From the NCBI RefSeq assembly GCF_001485495.1, contig NZ_BCNF01000051.1, forward strand, positions 1-57,606: a DNA stretch of 57,606 nt, read 5' to 3'. This DNA is from Gordonia desulfuricans NBRC 100010 (GTDB taxonomy: Bacteria > Actinomycetota > Actinomycetes > Mycobacteriales > Mycobacteriaceae). This document shows, one piece after another, positions 34,034-43,651 of the stretch. The notes below the pieces were generated by a model. It saw nothing but the letters and a program-made list of their open reading frames with translations. It searched no databases and was not told the DNA's origin. A program made the translations under genes and the position numbers. The stretch's first letter is position 1, and the number at the start of each line of letters is the position of its first letter.

Positions 34034-34603
34034 TCAGTCGCCCAGCAGCTTCGCCCGCAGGGCGGCATCCTTCTCGAGCACCATCTGCTCGAGGCCACGC
34101 TGGAAGCTCTCCATGCGGGCGCGCAGTGCGGGATCGGCGGCACCGAGGATGCGCACCGCCAGCAGGCCGGCGTTGCGTGCCCCGCCGACCGACACGGTCG
34201 CGACCGGGACACCGGCCGGCATCTGCACGATCGACAGCAGCGAGTCGAGTCCGTCCAGGTGACGCAGCGGAACGGGCACACCGATCACCGGCAGCGGGGT
34301 GGCGGCGGCGACCATACCGGGCAGGTGCGCGGCACCGCCGGCACCGGCGATGATCACCTCGATGCCGTTCTCGGCGGCCGCGGTCGCATAGTCGAGCATG
34401 CGCTGGGGCGTGCGGTGCGCCGACACCACACCCACCTCGAACGGGATGCCGAACTCGGCGAGTGCCTCGGCGGCGAGCTGCATCGTCGGCCAGTCGGAGT
34501 CGCTGCCCATGATCAGCCCGACGCGGGCCTTCAGGACGTGATCGGCGGCGCCGGCCGCGTCGTCGCCGCTCGTGGTTCCGGTGCTGTCAGTGATCCCGGG
34601 CAT
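34034..34603 (-). CDS. purE: N5-carboxyaminoimidazole ribonucleotide mutase PurE
   Basis: A 189-residue class I PurE, which converts N5-CAIR to CAIR in purine synthesis. The mononucleotide site [13 protein letters not shown] is near residues 29-41, [11 protein letters not shown] carries the catalytic His, and [19 protein letters not shown] closes the site. About 25 N-terminal residues are extra and flexible. It follows purK with a TGATG overlap, so the substrate-making and substrate-using enzymes are translated together. Confidence 0.95.
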   Translation of the reverse strand: MPGITDSTGTTSGDDAAGAADHVLKARVGLIMGSDSDWPTMQLAAEALAEFGIPFEVGVVSAHRTPQRMLDYATAAAENGIEVIIAGAGGAAHLPGMVAAATPLPVIGVPVPLRHLDGLDSLLSIVQMPAGVPVATVSVGGARNAGLLAVRILGAADPALRARMESFQRGLEQMVLEKDAALRAKLLGD

Positions 34604-35883
34604 CAGTGCCCCTCCCATCCATCGGTCCACACCGCCGTGGACATCCAGTGCGCGGCACGTTCGGCACGTTCGCGGACCGAGGCGAGGTCGTCGCCACCGG
34701 CTCCGACGATATTGACATGCCCGATCTTGCGGTCGGGCCGCTCCCCCTTGCCGTACAGGTGCACCTTGGCTTCCGGGATGCGCGCCATCAGGTGGTGCAG
34801 GCGCTCGTCCATCGACATCTGCGGGGCCTCGTCGGCGCCGAGGATGTTGGCCATCACGGTCACCGCCGAACGCGGTGCGGTGTCGCCGAGGGGGTAGTCG
34901 AGCACAGCACGCAGGTGCTGTTCGAACTGCGAGGTGACCGCACCGTCCATGGTCCAGTGCCCGCTGTTGTGGGGGCGCATCGCGAGTTCGTTGACGAGCA
35001 GTTCGCCGTCGACGGTCTCGAACAGTTCCATCGCCATCACACCCACGACGCCGAGTTCGTCGGCCAGCCGCAGTGCCATCTGCTGGGCCTGCGCGGCGAG
35101 CTCCGGGTCCAGACCGGGGGCCGGGGCGAGCACCACCGCGCACTGTCCCTTGCGCTGGATGGTCTCCACCACCGGCCACGCGGCACCCTGCCCGAACGGC
35201 GAGCGGCCGATCATCGCCGACAGCTCGCGACGCATCGTCACCTTCTGTTCGGCGATCAGGTCCACCCCGGTGTCGAACTGCTCGTCGAAGACCGCCATCG
35301 CGGCGTCGCGGTCGTCGACGATCCACACCCCGCGTCCGTCGTAGCCGCCACGGATCGCCTTGAGCACGATCGACCAGTCGTGCCGGTCACCGAACTCGGT
35401 CAGGCGGCCGCGGGCCAACCCCAGGTCGCCGGAGAGATCGGCGTAGTCGGGTACGGGCAGTCCCAGCTCCGACAGCCGCAGCCGCATGGCGCGCTTGTCC
35501 TGGGCGAACTGCAGGGCCGTCGACGGCGGGAGCACCGAGACGCCCTCGGCCTCCAGGGTCTGCAGATGGTGCAGCGGCACACCCTCGTGATCGAAGGTGA
35601 GGGCCACCGATCCGCGGGCCGCGGCCCGCAGGTCGTCGATGTCGTCGTGTGAGCCGAGTACGACGTCGGCGCTCACCTGGGCGGCCGGGTCGTCGGCGGT
35701 GGCGGCGAGTACCCGCAGACACTGCCCCAGAGCGATCGACGCCTGATGTGTCATCCGGGCGAGCTGCCCGCCACCGATCATGGTGACGGTCGGCATGGCC
35801 GCGCCGCCGGACCGGTCGTGCGGGGGTGCGGGGATGCGGGGGTCGGCGCCGGGCGCGCCGTCAGGCGAAGTCACGCGATCCAT
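34603..35883 (-). CDS. purK: N5-carboxyaminoimidazole ribonucleotide synthase PurK
   Basis: A 426-residue ATP-grasp enzyme that carboxylates AIR with bicarbonate. [15 protein letters not shown] near residues 35-48 opens the domain, then [13 protein letters not shown] (ATP loop), [28 protein letters not shown] (metal/ATP site). ATG 35883 is used; ATG 35796 would remove a 29-residue flexible leader. M. tuberculosis PurK also has an N-terminal extension. The gtrA promoter is divergent, within 79 bp. Confidence 0.95.
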   Translation of the reverse strand: MDRVTSPDGAPGADPRIPAPPHDRSGGAAMPTVTMIGGGQLARMTHQASIALGQCLRVLAATADDPAAQVSADVVLGSHDDIDDLRAAARGSVALTFDHEGVPLHHLQTLEAEGVSVLPPSTALQFAQDKRAMRLRLSELGLPVPDYADLSGDLGLARGRLTEFGDRHDWSIVLKAIRGGYDGRGVWIVDDRDAAMAVFDEQFDTGVDLIAEQKVTMRRELSAMIGRSPFGQGAAWPVVETIQRKGQCAVVLAPAPGLDPELAAQAQQMALRLADELGVVGVMAMELFETVDGELLVNELAMRPHNSGHWTMDGAVTSQFEQHLRAVLDYPLGDTAPRSAVTVMANILGADEAPQMSMDERLHHLMARIPEAKVHLYGKGERPDRKIGHVNIVGAGGDDLASVRERAERAAHWMSTAVWTDGWEGH

Positions 35884-35948
35884 CGTGGCATGCCCGGCAT
35901 GTCGGGCGCATGACCGACCGCGGTGAAGTTACCACCCGGTCGGGGTCC

Positions 35949-35954
35949 TACACT
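35949..35954 (+). promoter_or_regulatory. -10 box TACACT of gtrA (leaderless)
   Basis: TACACT ends 8 nt before GTG 35963. Confidence 0.45.
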
Positions 35955-35962
35955 CGTGTCTT

Positions 35963-36523
35963 GTGCCATTCATCGATGAGACCGTAGCCCGGCTACCGGA
36001 GCCGGTCCAGCGGCTGGTGATGAAGCACCATGAACTGATCAAGTTCGCCTTGGTGGGCGGCACCACGTTCATCTTCGACATGGTGATCTTCTACTCGCTG
36101 ACGTTCACCGTGCTTCAGAGCAAACCCGTCGTCGCGAAGATCATCTCCGGCGTCCTCGCCACCATCCTGAGCTACATCCTCAACCGCGAGTGGGCGTTCA
36201 AGAACCGCGGTGGCCGTGAGCGCGCGCATGAGGCATTCCTGTTCTTCGGCATCAGCGGTATCGGCGTGTTGCTGCAGGCCGCGCCGCTGTGGGTGGCGAA
36301 CAACGTCTTCGACCTGCGCTCCAATCTCGGTTCGCTGGAACTCGCCGTCGTCGACTTCATCCTCGGATTCCTGATCGGCAACCTGCTGCAGATGGCGTTC
36401 CGGTTCTGGGCCTTGCGCAAGTTCGCCTTCCCGGAGGAGAACCTGCGCGGCGGTGACGCCGGATCGACCGATCTGTACCCGAGTGTCGAGGAACTCAACG
36501 ATGAGGAACTCGGTCACGCCTGA
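35963..36523 (+). CDS. GtrA family membrane protein (Rv3277-like)
   Basis: A 186-residue GtrA-type protein with four membrane helices between about residues 28 and 155 (FALVGGTTFIFDMVIFYSL first; ILSYILNREWAFKN is the family signature loop). GtrA proteins are thought to move polyprenyl-phosphate-linked sugars across the membrane, and an arabinan-related role has been proposed in mycobacteria. The C-terminal 30 residues are acidic. The last 29 nt overlap, tail to tail, the histidine kinase gene. Confidence 0.9.
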   Translation: MPFIDETVARLPEPVQRLVMKHHELIKFALVGGTTFIFDMVIFYSLTFTVLQSKPVVAKIISGVLATILSYILNREWAFKNRGGRERAHEAFLFFGISGIGVLLQAAPLWVANNVFDLRSNLGSLELAVVDFILGFLIGNLLQMAFRFWALRKFAFPEENLRGGDAGSTDLYPSVEELNDEELGHA

Positions 36524-37841
36524 CGTGTGGTCGTGGCGAGCCCGGTCCCGGCGGCCCCGATCCCGGCGCCGACGCCGACGCCGACGCCGACGGCACCACC
36601 ACCGAGAAGATCGGCGGCCGACGCCGGCTCAGTTCCAGGCGACCACCGTCGGCCTCGACGAGTGCACGCGCCAGCGACAGCCCCACGCCGTTGCCCGCAC
36701 CGGCGGAGAAGCCCCGCCGGAAGATGTCCTGCACGAGGTCGTCGGGTACTCCCGCGCCGTCGTCGGCGACGGTGATCCGCACCATGTCGCCGGCCAGGGC
36801 CCCCACGCCGATCCGGCAGTCCCCGGCCCCGTGCTGCAGGGCGTTGTCGACCAGCACGCTGACCGCCTCCCGCAATCGGCCCGGGTGGGCCGACAGCGCC
36901 ACCGGCCGGCCGGTGTAGGTGGTGCGCAGCCGTCGGCCCTGTGCGTCGAAGGCGTTCTCGAAGTCTCCGACCAGCGTGGTGATCAGCTCGGTGACGTCCA
37001 GGCGCACCGGCTCGGCGGGATCGTCGCGGGACGCGGCGACCATCTCGTCGAGTTCGGAGGCCAGGCGTTCGACCTGCGCGAGCCCGGCCTCGGCCTCGTG
37101 GACCACGGCGGGATCGTCGTGCAACGACAGCTCGTCGAGGCGCAGCTGGATGGCGGTGAGCCGGCTGCGCAGCTGATGTGAGACGTCGCCGACGATCTCG
37201 CCCTCCCGTTCCAGCCGCAGCGCGATCTCGGTGTTGGCGTCGCCGAGCGCCCGTGACACCCGGTCGAGTTCGGTGATGTCGTAGGTCTTCCACTCCGACC
37301 GGAAGTCGCCGCGCGCCATCGCCGCGGCCCGGTCGGCGAGGTCGATCAGCGGGTCGGCGATCCGGCCGGCGGTGACCGCCGCGGCGACGGTACCGGCGGC
37401 CAGCGACGACGCCACCACCAGCAGCACGATGCCGACGGCGGCGAGCTGGTCGTTGCGGACGTCGTCGAGCGGGATCTCCAGGACCAGCGATCCGGCGTCA
37501 CCGAGGCCGATGCTGTCGGTCATCGCCGGGCCGGCGATGTCGGGGCCGACGGTGCGACTCGACGAGCGGCCGCTGTTCTCGGTGTAGGTGAGGACCAGCC
37601 GGCCGCCGTCCGGGATCAGGGCCAGCACCGAGGCGGTGTCGAGCCGGGCGGGGTCGAGCGCGGCGTCATGCCCGTCGTCGGTGCGGATGAGCTGATCGGA
37701 GATCGACTTGAGGCGGCTGTCGAGGGTCTGGTGTGCGTTGTCGCCGACCCACCACCAGGCGATCACCGACAACGGGATGCCCAGCAGGGCGCCGACCGCC
37801 ACCAGCATGGCGATCATGGTGTAGAGGATGCGGCGACGCAT
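36495..37841 (-). CDS. Two-component sensor histidine kinase
   Basis: A 448-residue membrane sensor. Helix 1 (ILYTMIAMLVAVGALLGIPLSVIAW, residues ~5-30), a ~105-residue extracytoplasmic sensor, helix 2 (AAVGIVLLVVASSLAAGTVAAAVTA, ~133-158), a HAMP linker, the H box GDVSHQLRSR (His ~222), N box DNALQHG, G1 DDGAGVPDD and G2 GNGVGLSLA. The C-terminal tail is a low-complexity Ala/Ser/Pro/Gly run. It follows its response regulator by 26 nt. The signal is unknown. M. tuberculosis has no such pair between Rv3277 and Rv3278c. Confidence 0.93.
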   Translation of the reverse strand: MRRRILYTMIAMLVAVGALLGIPLSVIAWWWVGDNAHQTLDSRLKSISDQLIRTDDGHDAALDPARLDTASVLALIPDGGRLVLTYTENSGRSSSRTVGPDIAGPAMTDSIGLGDAGSLVLEIPLDDVRNDQLAAVGIVLLVVASSLAAGTVAAAVTAGRIADPLIDLADRAAAMARGDFRSEWKTYDITELDRVSRALGDANTEIALRLEREGEIVGDVSHQLRSRLTAIQLRLDELSLHDDPAVVHEAEAGLAQVERLASELDEMVAASRDDPAEPVRLDVTELITTLVGDFENAFDAQGRRLRTTYTGRPVALSAHPGRLREAVSVLVDNALQHGAGDCRIGVGALAGDMVRITVADDGAGVPDDLVQDIFRRGFSAGAGNGVGLSLARALVEADGGRLELSRRRPPIFSVVVPSASASASAPGSGPPGPGSPRPHVRRDRVPHR

Positions 37842-37867
37842 GGACGTGGCCGGTCAGCGGCCGCGGG

Positions 37868-38545
37868 TCACGGGTCGAACCGGAACCCGACTCCGCGCAC
37901 GGTGACGATGTGCCGCGGCCGGTCGTGCCGGTCGTCGCCGATCTTGCGGCGCAGCCACGACACGTGCATGTCCAGGGTCTTCGACGACCGCAGGTCGGCC
38001 GATCCCCACACCTCGGTGAGGATCTCGTCGCGGCTGACCACCTCACCCGCGCGTTCCATCAGGAACCGCAGGAGGTCGAACTCCCGGTTGGCCAGCACCA
38101 GGTCCTGGCCGTCGATCAGCACCCGGCGGCCACGGGCGTCGAGCCGGATGTCGCCGCCCTCGAGGACCACGTCGTCGGCGGTCTGCCTGCGACGCAGCAG
38201 CGCACGCACCCGGGCCAGCAGCTCGGCCAGCCGGAACGGTTTGCCGACGTAGTCGTCGGCACCGGCGTCGAGGCCGACGACGAAGTCCACCTCGTCGGTG
38301 CGGGCGGTGAGCATCAGAACGGCCAGTTCGGGGCGGCGGGCGCGCACGCGCCGGCAGACCTCGAGCCCGTCCATCTCCGGCAGTCCGAGATCGAGGATCA
38401 CCAGCTCGAAACCACCGTCGACGGCGCGTTCGAGGGCCTCGGTGCCGGTGCCGACCACCTCACAGCCGTATCCCTCCCGGGACAGGGCGCGGGCCAGCGG
38501 TTCGGCGATCGCGGTGTCGTCCTCGGCGAGCAGAACATCGGTCAC
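37868..38545 (-). CDS. OmpR-type response regulator
   Basis: A 225-residue transcription factor. The receiver has acidic pocket EDD (residues 8-10), phospho-acceptor Asp in VILDLGLPEMDG (~53) and Lys in VGKPFRLAEL. The C-terminal winged helix spans about 130-222 (LANREFDLLRFLMERAGEVVSRDEILTEVWG, HVSWLRRKIG, VTVRGVGFRF). GTG 38545 has GAGAGG 8 nt upstream. It lies 22 nt after the PH-domain gene and ahead of its kinase. Target genes are not evident. Confidence 0.94.
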   Translation of the reverse strand: MTDVLLAEDDTAIAEPLARALSREGYGCEVVGTGTEALERAVDGGFELVILDLGLPEMDGLEVCRRVRARRPELAVLMLTARTDEVDFVVGLDAGADDYVGKPFRLAELLARVRALLRRRQTADDVVLEGGDIRLDARGRRVLIDGQDLVLANREFDLLRFLMERAGEVVSRDEILTEVWGSADLRSSKTLDMHVSWLRRKIGDDRHDRPRHIVTVRGVGFRFDP

Positions 38546-38567
38546 AGGGCAGTCCTCTCCCGGCGGG

Positions 38568-39206
38568 TCATCGGCGGGTCCGGCGGTCACGGGCGTGGTC
38601 GGCATCCGGGTCGGCGTCGTCGTCGCGGTGATCCCGACGATCATCCCACCGGTCATCACCCCGGCCCACATCTCCCCTGCCCACATCTCCCCTGCCCACA
38701 TCTCCTCTGTCCACGATGTCGAGCACCTCGTGGTAGAGCAGCGCGTGCACCTTCTCGACCTGGGGGATGTCGGCGAACTCGAGCGGCTCGTCGGAGGCCG
38801 ACTCGATCATCAGGGTCCCGGTCCGCAGCATCCGGTCGACCAGACCGTGACGGAACTCGACGGTGTTGATCCGGCCGATCGGGATGTCGATCCCCGACCG
38901 TGTGAGGATGCCGTTGCGGAAGATGACGCGCCGGTCGGTCAGCACGAAGTGCGTGGTCTTCCACGACACCAGTGGGCGGACGAAGAACCAGATCGCCGCC
39001 GCCGCCCACAGCACCCCGATGGCGATGTAGGCGACCGTCGCCGACGTCGAGGTGAGTCCGGTCGACGACACCACACCGAGCAGCAGGCCCGCGACGGCGC
39101 TGACGAGCACGAAGAGCAGGAACGGTCCGAGCAGACATTTCCAGTGCGGATGCCGGTGCAGCACGATCCGTTCACCGGGCGCCAGGTTCTCCCGTGGATA
39201 TGCCAT
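38568..39206 (-). CDS. PH-domain membrane protein (Rv3278c-like)
   Basis: A 212-residue protein with two membrane helices (LLGPFLLFVLVSAVAGLLLGVV and VAYIAIGVLWAAAAIWFFVRP, residues ~25-75) and a bacterial PH domain (YtxH/bPH2 type: THFVLTDRRVIFRNGILTRSGIDIPIGRINTVE). The tail carries three GRGDV repeats from a 15-bp DNA repeat, then a Asp/Arg-rich end. ATG 39206 is chosen because a -10 TATGCT (39218-39213) ends 6 nt before it. Position matches Rv3278c beside birA. Function unknown. Confidence 0.88.
   Translation of the reverse strand: MAYPRENLAPGERIVLHRHPHWKCLLGPFLLFVLVSAVAGLLLGVVSSTGLTSTSATVAYIAIGVLWAAAAIWFFVRPLVSWKTTHFVLTDRRVIFRNGILTRSGIDIPIGRINTVEFRHGLVDRMLRTGTLMIESASDEPLEFADIPQVEKVHALLYHEVLDIVDRGDVGRGDVGRGDVGRGDDRWDDRRDHRDDDADPDADHARDRRTRR
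38665..38709. repeat. 15-bp tandem repeat in the PH-domain gene
   Basis: Three copies of CCCACATCTCCCCTG (third with one change). In frame it encodes GRGDV repeats. Confidence 0.85.
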
Positions 39207-39269
39207 GCGGTCAGCATAGGCGCGGGGTCGGCACGACCGCGGAGCGTCGGGAGGACGGGGCACCGTCGG

Positions 39270-39275
39270 TAGACT
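39270..39275 (+). promoter_or_regulatory. -10 box TAGACT of the DUF6069 gene
   Basis: TAGACT would start RNA near 39282, leaving a ~37-nt leader with AGGAGA before ATG 39319. Confidence 0.45.
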
Positions 39276-39318
39276 GACGACCGAATATTTTCTTCTCGAC
39301 GAGGTTCAGGAGACGCTC

Positions 39319-39978
39319 ATGACCTATCGCGACCCCCGGGATCCGCGCACGTCGAAGTATGAGCCCGGGTACGCACCGGACTCGCGTGCGTACAGCCGGC
39401 AGGATCCGGCCTACCAGGACCCCGGCTACCAGAATCCTGCCTATCAGGATCCCGCCTATCAGAACCCGGCGAACGCCTACGGGCAGGACCCGTACGCGCA
39501 GCAACAGCAGCCGCCGCGACCGGCGGCCCAGCCGCGCAAGCGCGTCGGCCCGGACATCAACGTCGGCATGTTCGTCGGCGGCATCGTGATGACCGGTGTG
39601 GTCACCGGACTGGCCGCCTGGCTGGTGGCGTGGATCATCCGCAGCATCGTCGACCAGGTCAACGCGAGCGGCCGGTTCGGCATCTGGAACCCGGTCGCCA
39701 ACGACGAGATCTGGTTCGCGCTCACCGGTTTCCTGTGCGCCGTCGCAGCCGGTGCGCTGTGGTACGTGCTGCAGATCATCACGCCCACCCCCGACGCGTT
39801 CTTCCGCTGGATCGTCGGACTGCTGATCGCCGCGGCGGTGATCATCCCGATCGTCGCCTACGCCTCCGGCCAGATCTCGGTGGGCATCGGTACCGCGGTC
39901 ATGCACCTGGTGATCGGCCTGCCGATCTTCTCGCTGGTGCCCGCGATGGGACACAAGAGCGTCAACAGCGGCCGCTGA
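39319..39978 (+). CDS. DUF6069-like membrane protein with YQDP repeats
   Basis: A 219-residue protein. Residues 1-75 are Tyr/Gln/Pro/Asp-rich with repeated AYQDPxYQNP units and a basic stretch before four membrane helices (near 84-108, 130-150, 160-180, 188-205). The helical part resembles actinobacterial DUF6069 proteins. RBS AGGAGA precedes ATG 39319. No enzyme motif is present. The N-terminal repeats may mediate weak cytosolic association; that is inference. A strong terminator follows at once. Confidence 0.75.
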   Translation: MTYRDPRDPRTSKYEPGYAPDSRAYSRQDPAYQDPGYQNPAYQDPAYQNPANAYGQDPYAQQQQPPRPAAQPRKRVGPDINVGMFVGGIVMTGVVTGLAAWLVAWIIRSIVDQVNASGRFGIWNPVANDEIWFALTGFLCAVAAGALWYVLQIITPTPDAFFRWIVGLLIAAAVIIPIVAYASGQISVGIGTAVMHLVIGLPIFSLVPAMGHKSVNSGR

Positions 39979-39979
39979 T

Positions 39980-40009
39980 CCGTCCCCGGGGCGAGTACTC
40001 CGGGGACGG
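39980..40009. terminator. Bidirectional terminator hairpin
   Basis: CCGTCCCCGG (39980-39989) pairs exactly with 40000-40009 around a 10-nt loop, between convergent genes. Confidence 0.75.
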
Positions 40010-40042
40010 CTGCTCCCGGCGGGCCGGCGCCTGCGCGGGCGC

Positions 40043-40864
40043 TCAGTCGTCCTCGGGCCGCAGGTGTACGACGTCGGCGGCGGTGGCGCTGACCTGTTCC
40101 CCGCTGTCGGTGCGGACCACGATCCGTCCGTCTGGGTCGACGTCGACGGCCGTCCCCACCCGCACGTCGTCACCCGGCAGGATCAGCCGCACGCGACGGC
40201 CGAGGGTGTCGCAGCGGTCGCGGTAGCGGCGGGTGATGGTCGCGAGATCGTCCGGCCATCCCAGGCCGCCGAGGGCCCGCAGGTAGTCGACGGCCAGCGC
40301 GGCGGCGTCCACCGGTTCACCGAGTTCGATGCGCAGGCTCGTCGCCGTCGGCACGGGTAGCTGATCGGCGGTCATGTCGGTGTTGAAACCTGTTCCGACC
40401 ACCGCGATCCCGCCGGGCACCGAGTCGGTCGCCGCAACGTACTCGGCGAGGATCCCCGACACCTTCTTGTCCCCGATCAGCACGTCGTTGGGCCACTTCA
40501 GCATCGCCCGCAGGCCGGTGGTCTCCTCGATCGCGGTGGCCACGGCGAGCCCGGTGGCCAGCGACAGCCAGCCCAGGGTGTCGGTGTGCCCGCGGACCGG
40601 CAGCACCGCCGAGATGGCCAGCTGCGCACCGGCCGGGGCCTCCCACACCCGCGAGTGCCTGCCTCGACCGGCGGTCTGGTCGGTGGTGATGCGGGCGGTG
40701 CCGACGATGTCGGGCTCCGATGCCCGCGCCACGAGGTCGGCGTTGGTCGAACCGGTCGAGTCCACCACTTCCACCCGCTGCCAGATCGTGCCGGCCAGCC
40801 GGTCGCCGAGACGGTCGATGCCGGAGCGCAGATCCGAGGGGTCGCCGGAGGTGAGATCGGTCAT
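40043..40864 (-). CDS. birA: Biotin-[acetyl-CoA-carboxylase] ligase BirA
   Basis: A 273-residue biotin protein ligase that should biotinylate the AccA3 lysine encoded downstream in this window. DSTGSTNADL (~35-44), the biotin/ATP loop QTAGRGRHSRVW (~64-75), KWPNDVLIGDKKVSGIL (~124-140) and VGTGFN are all intact. There is no N-terminal DNA-binding domain, so it is not a repressor. A -10 TAGGGT (40878-40873) ends 8 nt before ATG 40864. It is divergent from accD, 139 bp apart. Confidence 0.95.
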   Translation of the reverse strand: MTDLTSGDPSDLRSGIDRLGDRLAGTIWQRVEVVDSTGSTNADLVARASEPDIVGTARITTDQTAGRGRHSRVWEAPAGAQLAISAVLPVRGHTDTLGWLSLATGLAVATAIEETTGLRAMLKWPNDVLIGDKKVSGILAEYVAATDSVPGGIAVVGTGFNTDMTADQLPVPTATSLRIELGEPVDAAALAVDYLRALGGLGWPDDLATITRRYRDRCDTLGRRVRLILPGDDVRVGTAVDVDPDGRIVVRTDSGEQVSATAADVVHLRPEDD

Positions 40865-40964
40865 GACCAGTCACCCTACGGGGCGCTGACCTGCTTCGGA
40901 CGCGGTATCCCACTTCCCCGACCGATCGCTCGGGAACATGAGTGAAATCTCACGTTGGGGCGGG

Positions 40965-40995
40965 TTGACGGGGGTCACACTCCTCTGGCTAGCAT
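40965..40995 (+). promoter_or_regulatory. Promoter of accD-accE-maf
   Basis: -35 TTGACG (40965-40970), 19-nt spacer, -10 TAGCAT (40990-40995), then 8 nt to ATG 41004. Probably leaderless. Confidence 0.6.
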
Positions 40996-41003
40996 CGGAT
41001 TCC

Positions 41004-42632
41004 ATGACCACTGCTTCGTCCGACTCCGGCGCCGCGCCGAATATCCACACGACGGCCGGAAAACTCGCCGATCTGCGCCAGCGACTCGAGGAAGTGAAAC
41101 ACCCGGTCGGCGAGGCCGCGGTGGAGAAGGTCCACGCCAAGGGCAAGATGACCGCCCGCGAGCGTATCGAGAACCTGCTCGACGAGGGTTCGTTCGTCGA
41201 GCTCGACGCCCTCGCCCGCCATCGCAGCATCAACTTCGGGCTCGCCGACCGTCGCCCGCTCGGCGACGGCGTGGTGACCGGCTACGGCACCATCGACGGC
41301 CGCGAGGTGTGTGTCTTCTCGCAGGACGTCACCGTCTTCGGTGGCAGCCTCGGCGAGGTCTACGGCGAGAAGATCGTCAAGGTCATGGACCTGGCGATCA
41401 AGACCGGCCGGCCGCTGATCGGGATCAACGAGGGCGCCGGTGCCCGCATCCAGGAGGGTGTGGTCTCCCTCGGCCTCTACGCCGACATCTTCTACCGCAA
41501 TGTCCGTGCATCCGGCGTGATCCCGCAGATCTCGCTGATCATGGGTCCGGCCGCCGGCGGCCACGTGTACTCCCCCGCACTCACCGACTTCGTGGTGATG
41601 GTCGATCAGACCAGCCAGATGTTCGTCACCGGCCCCGACGTCATCAAGACCGTCACCGGCGAGGACGTCACCATGGAGGATCTGGGCGGCGCCCAGACCC
41701 ACATGACCAAGTCGGGTGTGGCGCACTACGTCGGCTCCGACGAGCAGGACGCCCTCGACTACGTCAAGGAACTGCTGGGCTACCTGCCGAGCAACAACCG
41801 CGCCGAGCCGCCGCGTCTGCCGGTGGCCGCCCCGGCCGCGGGGTCGATCGAGGAGACCCTCACCGAGGAAGATCTCGAGCTCGACACCCTGATCCCGGAT
41901 TCGGCCAACCAGCCGTACGACATGCACGAGGTCATCCGCCGCATCGTCGACGACGAGGAGTTCCTCGAGGTCCAGGCCGAGCGTGCGACCAACATCATCG
42001 TCGGCTTCGGCCGGGTGGACGGACGCAGCGTGGGCATCGTCGCCAACCAGCCGACCCAGTTCGCCGGCTGCCTCGACATCGACGCCTCGGAGAAGGCCGC
42101 ACGCTTCGTGCGCACCTGTGATGCGTTCAACGTGCCGATCGTGACCCTGGTGGACGTCCCGGGCTTCCTGCCGGGCACCGACCAGGAGTACAACGGCATC
42201 ATCCGCCGCGGCGCCAAGCTGCTCTACGCCTACGGCGAGGCCACCGTCGGCAAGATCACCGTCATCACCCGCAAGGCCTACGGCGGCGCGTACGACGTGA
42301 TGGGCTCCAAGCACATGGGTGCCGACGTCAACCTGGCCTGGCCGACCGCCCAGATCGCCGTGATGGGCGCCTCCGGTGCGGTGGGCTTCGTCTACCGCGG
42401 CCGCCTCAAGGAGGCCGAGGCCAACGGTGAGGACGTCGACGCGCTGCGTCTGGAACTCCAGCAGGAGTACGAGGACACCCTGGTCAACCCGTACGTCGCC
42501 GCCGAGCGTGGCTACGTCGACGCGGTGATCCCGCCGAGCCACACCCGCGGCCAGATCGCCACCGCGCTGCGGCTGCTGGAGCGCAAGATGGTGACCATGC
42601 CCCCGAAGAAGCATGGGAACATCCCGCTGTGA
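41004..42632 (+). CDS. accD5: Acyl/propionyl-CoA carboxylase beta subunit (AccD5-like)
   Basis: A 542-residue carboxyltransferase that moves CO2 from biotin on AccA3 to acetyl- or propionyl-CoA, giving malonyl- and methylmalonyl-CoA for fatty and mycolic acids. Both crotonase-like halves are complete ([20 protein letters not shown] and [16 protein letters not shown] in the N-half; [14 protein letters not shown] and [12 protein letters not shown] in the C-half). ATG 41004 is set by the promoter; the upstream in-frame codons would cover the -35. It overlaps accE by 4 nt. Confidence 0.95.
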   Translation: MTTASSDSGAAPNIHTTAGKLADLRQRLEEVKHPVGEAAVEKVHAKGKMTARERIENLLDEGSFVELDALARHRSINFGLADRRPLGDGVVTGYGTIDGREVCVFSQDVTVFGGSLGEVYGEKIVKVMDLAIKTGRPLIGINEGAGARIQEGVVSLGLYADIFYRNVRASGVIPQISLIMGPAAGGHVYSPALTDFVVMVDQTSQMFVTGPDVIKTVTGEDVTMEDLGGAQTHMTKSGVAHYVGSDEQDALDYVKELLGYLPSNNRAEPPRLPVAAPAAGSIEETLTEEDLELDTLIPDSANQPYDMHEVIRRIVDDEEFLEVQAERATNIIVGFGRVDGRSVGIVANQPTQFAGCLDIDASEKAARFVRTCDAFNVPIVTLVDVPGFLPGTDQEYNGIIRRGAKLLYAYGEATVGKITVITRKAYGGAYDVMGSKHMGADVNLAWPTAQIAVMGASGAVGFVYRGRLKEAEANGEDVDALRLELQQEYEDTLVNPYVAAERGYVDAVIPPSHTRGQIATALRLLERKMVTMPPKKHGNIPL

Positions 42633-42877
42633 GCGCCGACGAGACGACCGGCGTGAGCGCCGGGGAGAACGCCGCCGAGAAGGCTCCCTTCCTGCGTGTG
42701 GTGAGCGGTAACCCGACCGCCGAGGACGTCGCCGTGCTGGTGTCGGTCCTCGCCGCGGCCGGCGGATCGGGCTCGGGCCCGGCCGACACCGAACCCCGCA
42801 ACGAGTGGGGCCGCCCGGTGGACCGGCTGCGCCCGCAGTGGGGTTCACCGCTGGGCTTCACCAACCTCGGCCGCTGA
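42629..42877 (+). CDS. accE: Acyl-CoA carboxylase epsilon subunit
   Basis: An 82-residue accessory subunit that stabilises actinobacterial AccA3-AccD5 complexes. The disordered first 20 residues lead to [24 protein letters not shown], the helical core, and the tail [21 protein letters not shown] is typical. GTG 42629 overlaps the accD stop (GTGA), so it is made in step with the beta subunit. Counterpart of Rv3281. Confidence 0.92.
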   Translation: MSADETTGVSAGENAAEKAPFLRVVSGNPTAEDVAVLVSVLAAAGGSGSGPADTEPRNEWGRPVDRLRPQWGSPLGFTNLGR

Positions 42878-42882
42878 CGCCG

Positions 42883-43563
42883 GTGGCCACCACCGGGCGT
42901 ACACCGCGCCATGAGGTGATCCTGGGGTCGGCGTCGCCGGCACGGCTGTCGGTGCTGCGCCGGTCGGGGCTCGACCCCCGGGTCGTGGTCTCCGACGTCG
43001 ACGAGGACTCCGTCCTGGAGGGTCTGCTCGGCGCCCCGCCCGAGGATGTGGTGGCCCGGCTGGCGATGGCCAAGGCCGACGCCGTGGTGGCCCGGCTGGT
43101 CGCCGAACGTTCCGGCACCGATCCCGGACCCCACGCCGACCGCACCGTGGTGATCGCGTGTGACTCGATGCTGCTGTTCCGTGGCGCGCTGACCGGCAAA
43201 CCGCACACCCCCGAGGTGGCGATCGCCCAGTGGAAGCGTGTGCGCGGACATTCGGCGCAGTTGCTGACCGGCCATCACGTGAGTGTGCTGGCCGGTCTGG
43301 ACGTGGTGGCCTCGGCCAACGACACCTGCACCACCACCATCGAGTTCGCCGACGCCACCGACGCCGAGATCGAGTCGTATGTGGCCACCGGTGAACCCCT
43401 GGAGGTGGCCGGCGGGTTCACCCTCGACGGTCTCGGCGCATGGTTCGTCGACGGCATCGACGGCGACCCGTCGTCGGTGATCGGTATCGGTCTGCCGACG
43501 GTGCGCCGGCTCCTGACGCGGGTCGGGATCGCCGTCGCCGACCTCTGGCAACCCGGCTCCTGA
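42883..43563 (+). CDS. maf: Maf-like nucleotide pyrophosphatase
   Basis: A 226-residue Maf family protein that hydrolyses non-canonical or modified nucleoside triphosphates (house-cleaning). LGSASPARLSVLRRSGLDP (~14-32) is the substrate loop, VIACDSMLLFRGALTGKPHTPEVA (~88-111) holds the catalytic Asp and Lys, and YVATGEPLEVAGGFTLDGLGA is the third motif. GTG 42883 begins 5 nt after accE, part of the accD operon as in Rv3280-3282. Confidence 0.92.
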   Translation: MATTGRTPRHEVILGSASPARLSVLRRSGLDPRVVVSDVDEDSVLEGLLGAPPEDVVARLAMAKADAVVARLVAERSGTDPGPHADRTVVIACDSMLLFRGALTGKPHTPEVAIAQWKRVRGHSAQLLTGHHVSVLAGLDVVASANDTCTTTIEFADATDAEIESYVATGEPLEVAGGFTLDGLGAWFVDGIDGDPSSVIGIGLPTVRRLLTRVGIAVADLWQPGS

Positions 43564-43597
43564 TCACCGGTGGTCCCGATCACCGCCACGATCTGAT

Positions 43598-43627
43598 CCG
43601 CCGGCACCGGTTCTCCGGTGCCGGCGG
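43598..43627. terminator. Strong bidirectional terminator (13-bp stem, 4-nt loop)
   Basis: CCGCCGGCACCGG (43598-43610), loop TTCT, exact complement (43615-43627), between maf and the convergent peptidase gene. Confidence 0.85.
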
Positions 43628-43651
43628 TGTCGTGTCCCGGCCGCTGTCATG

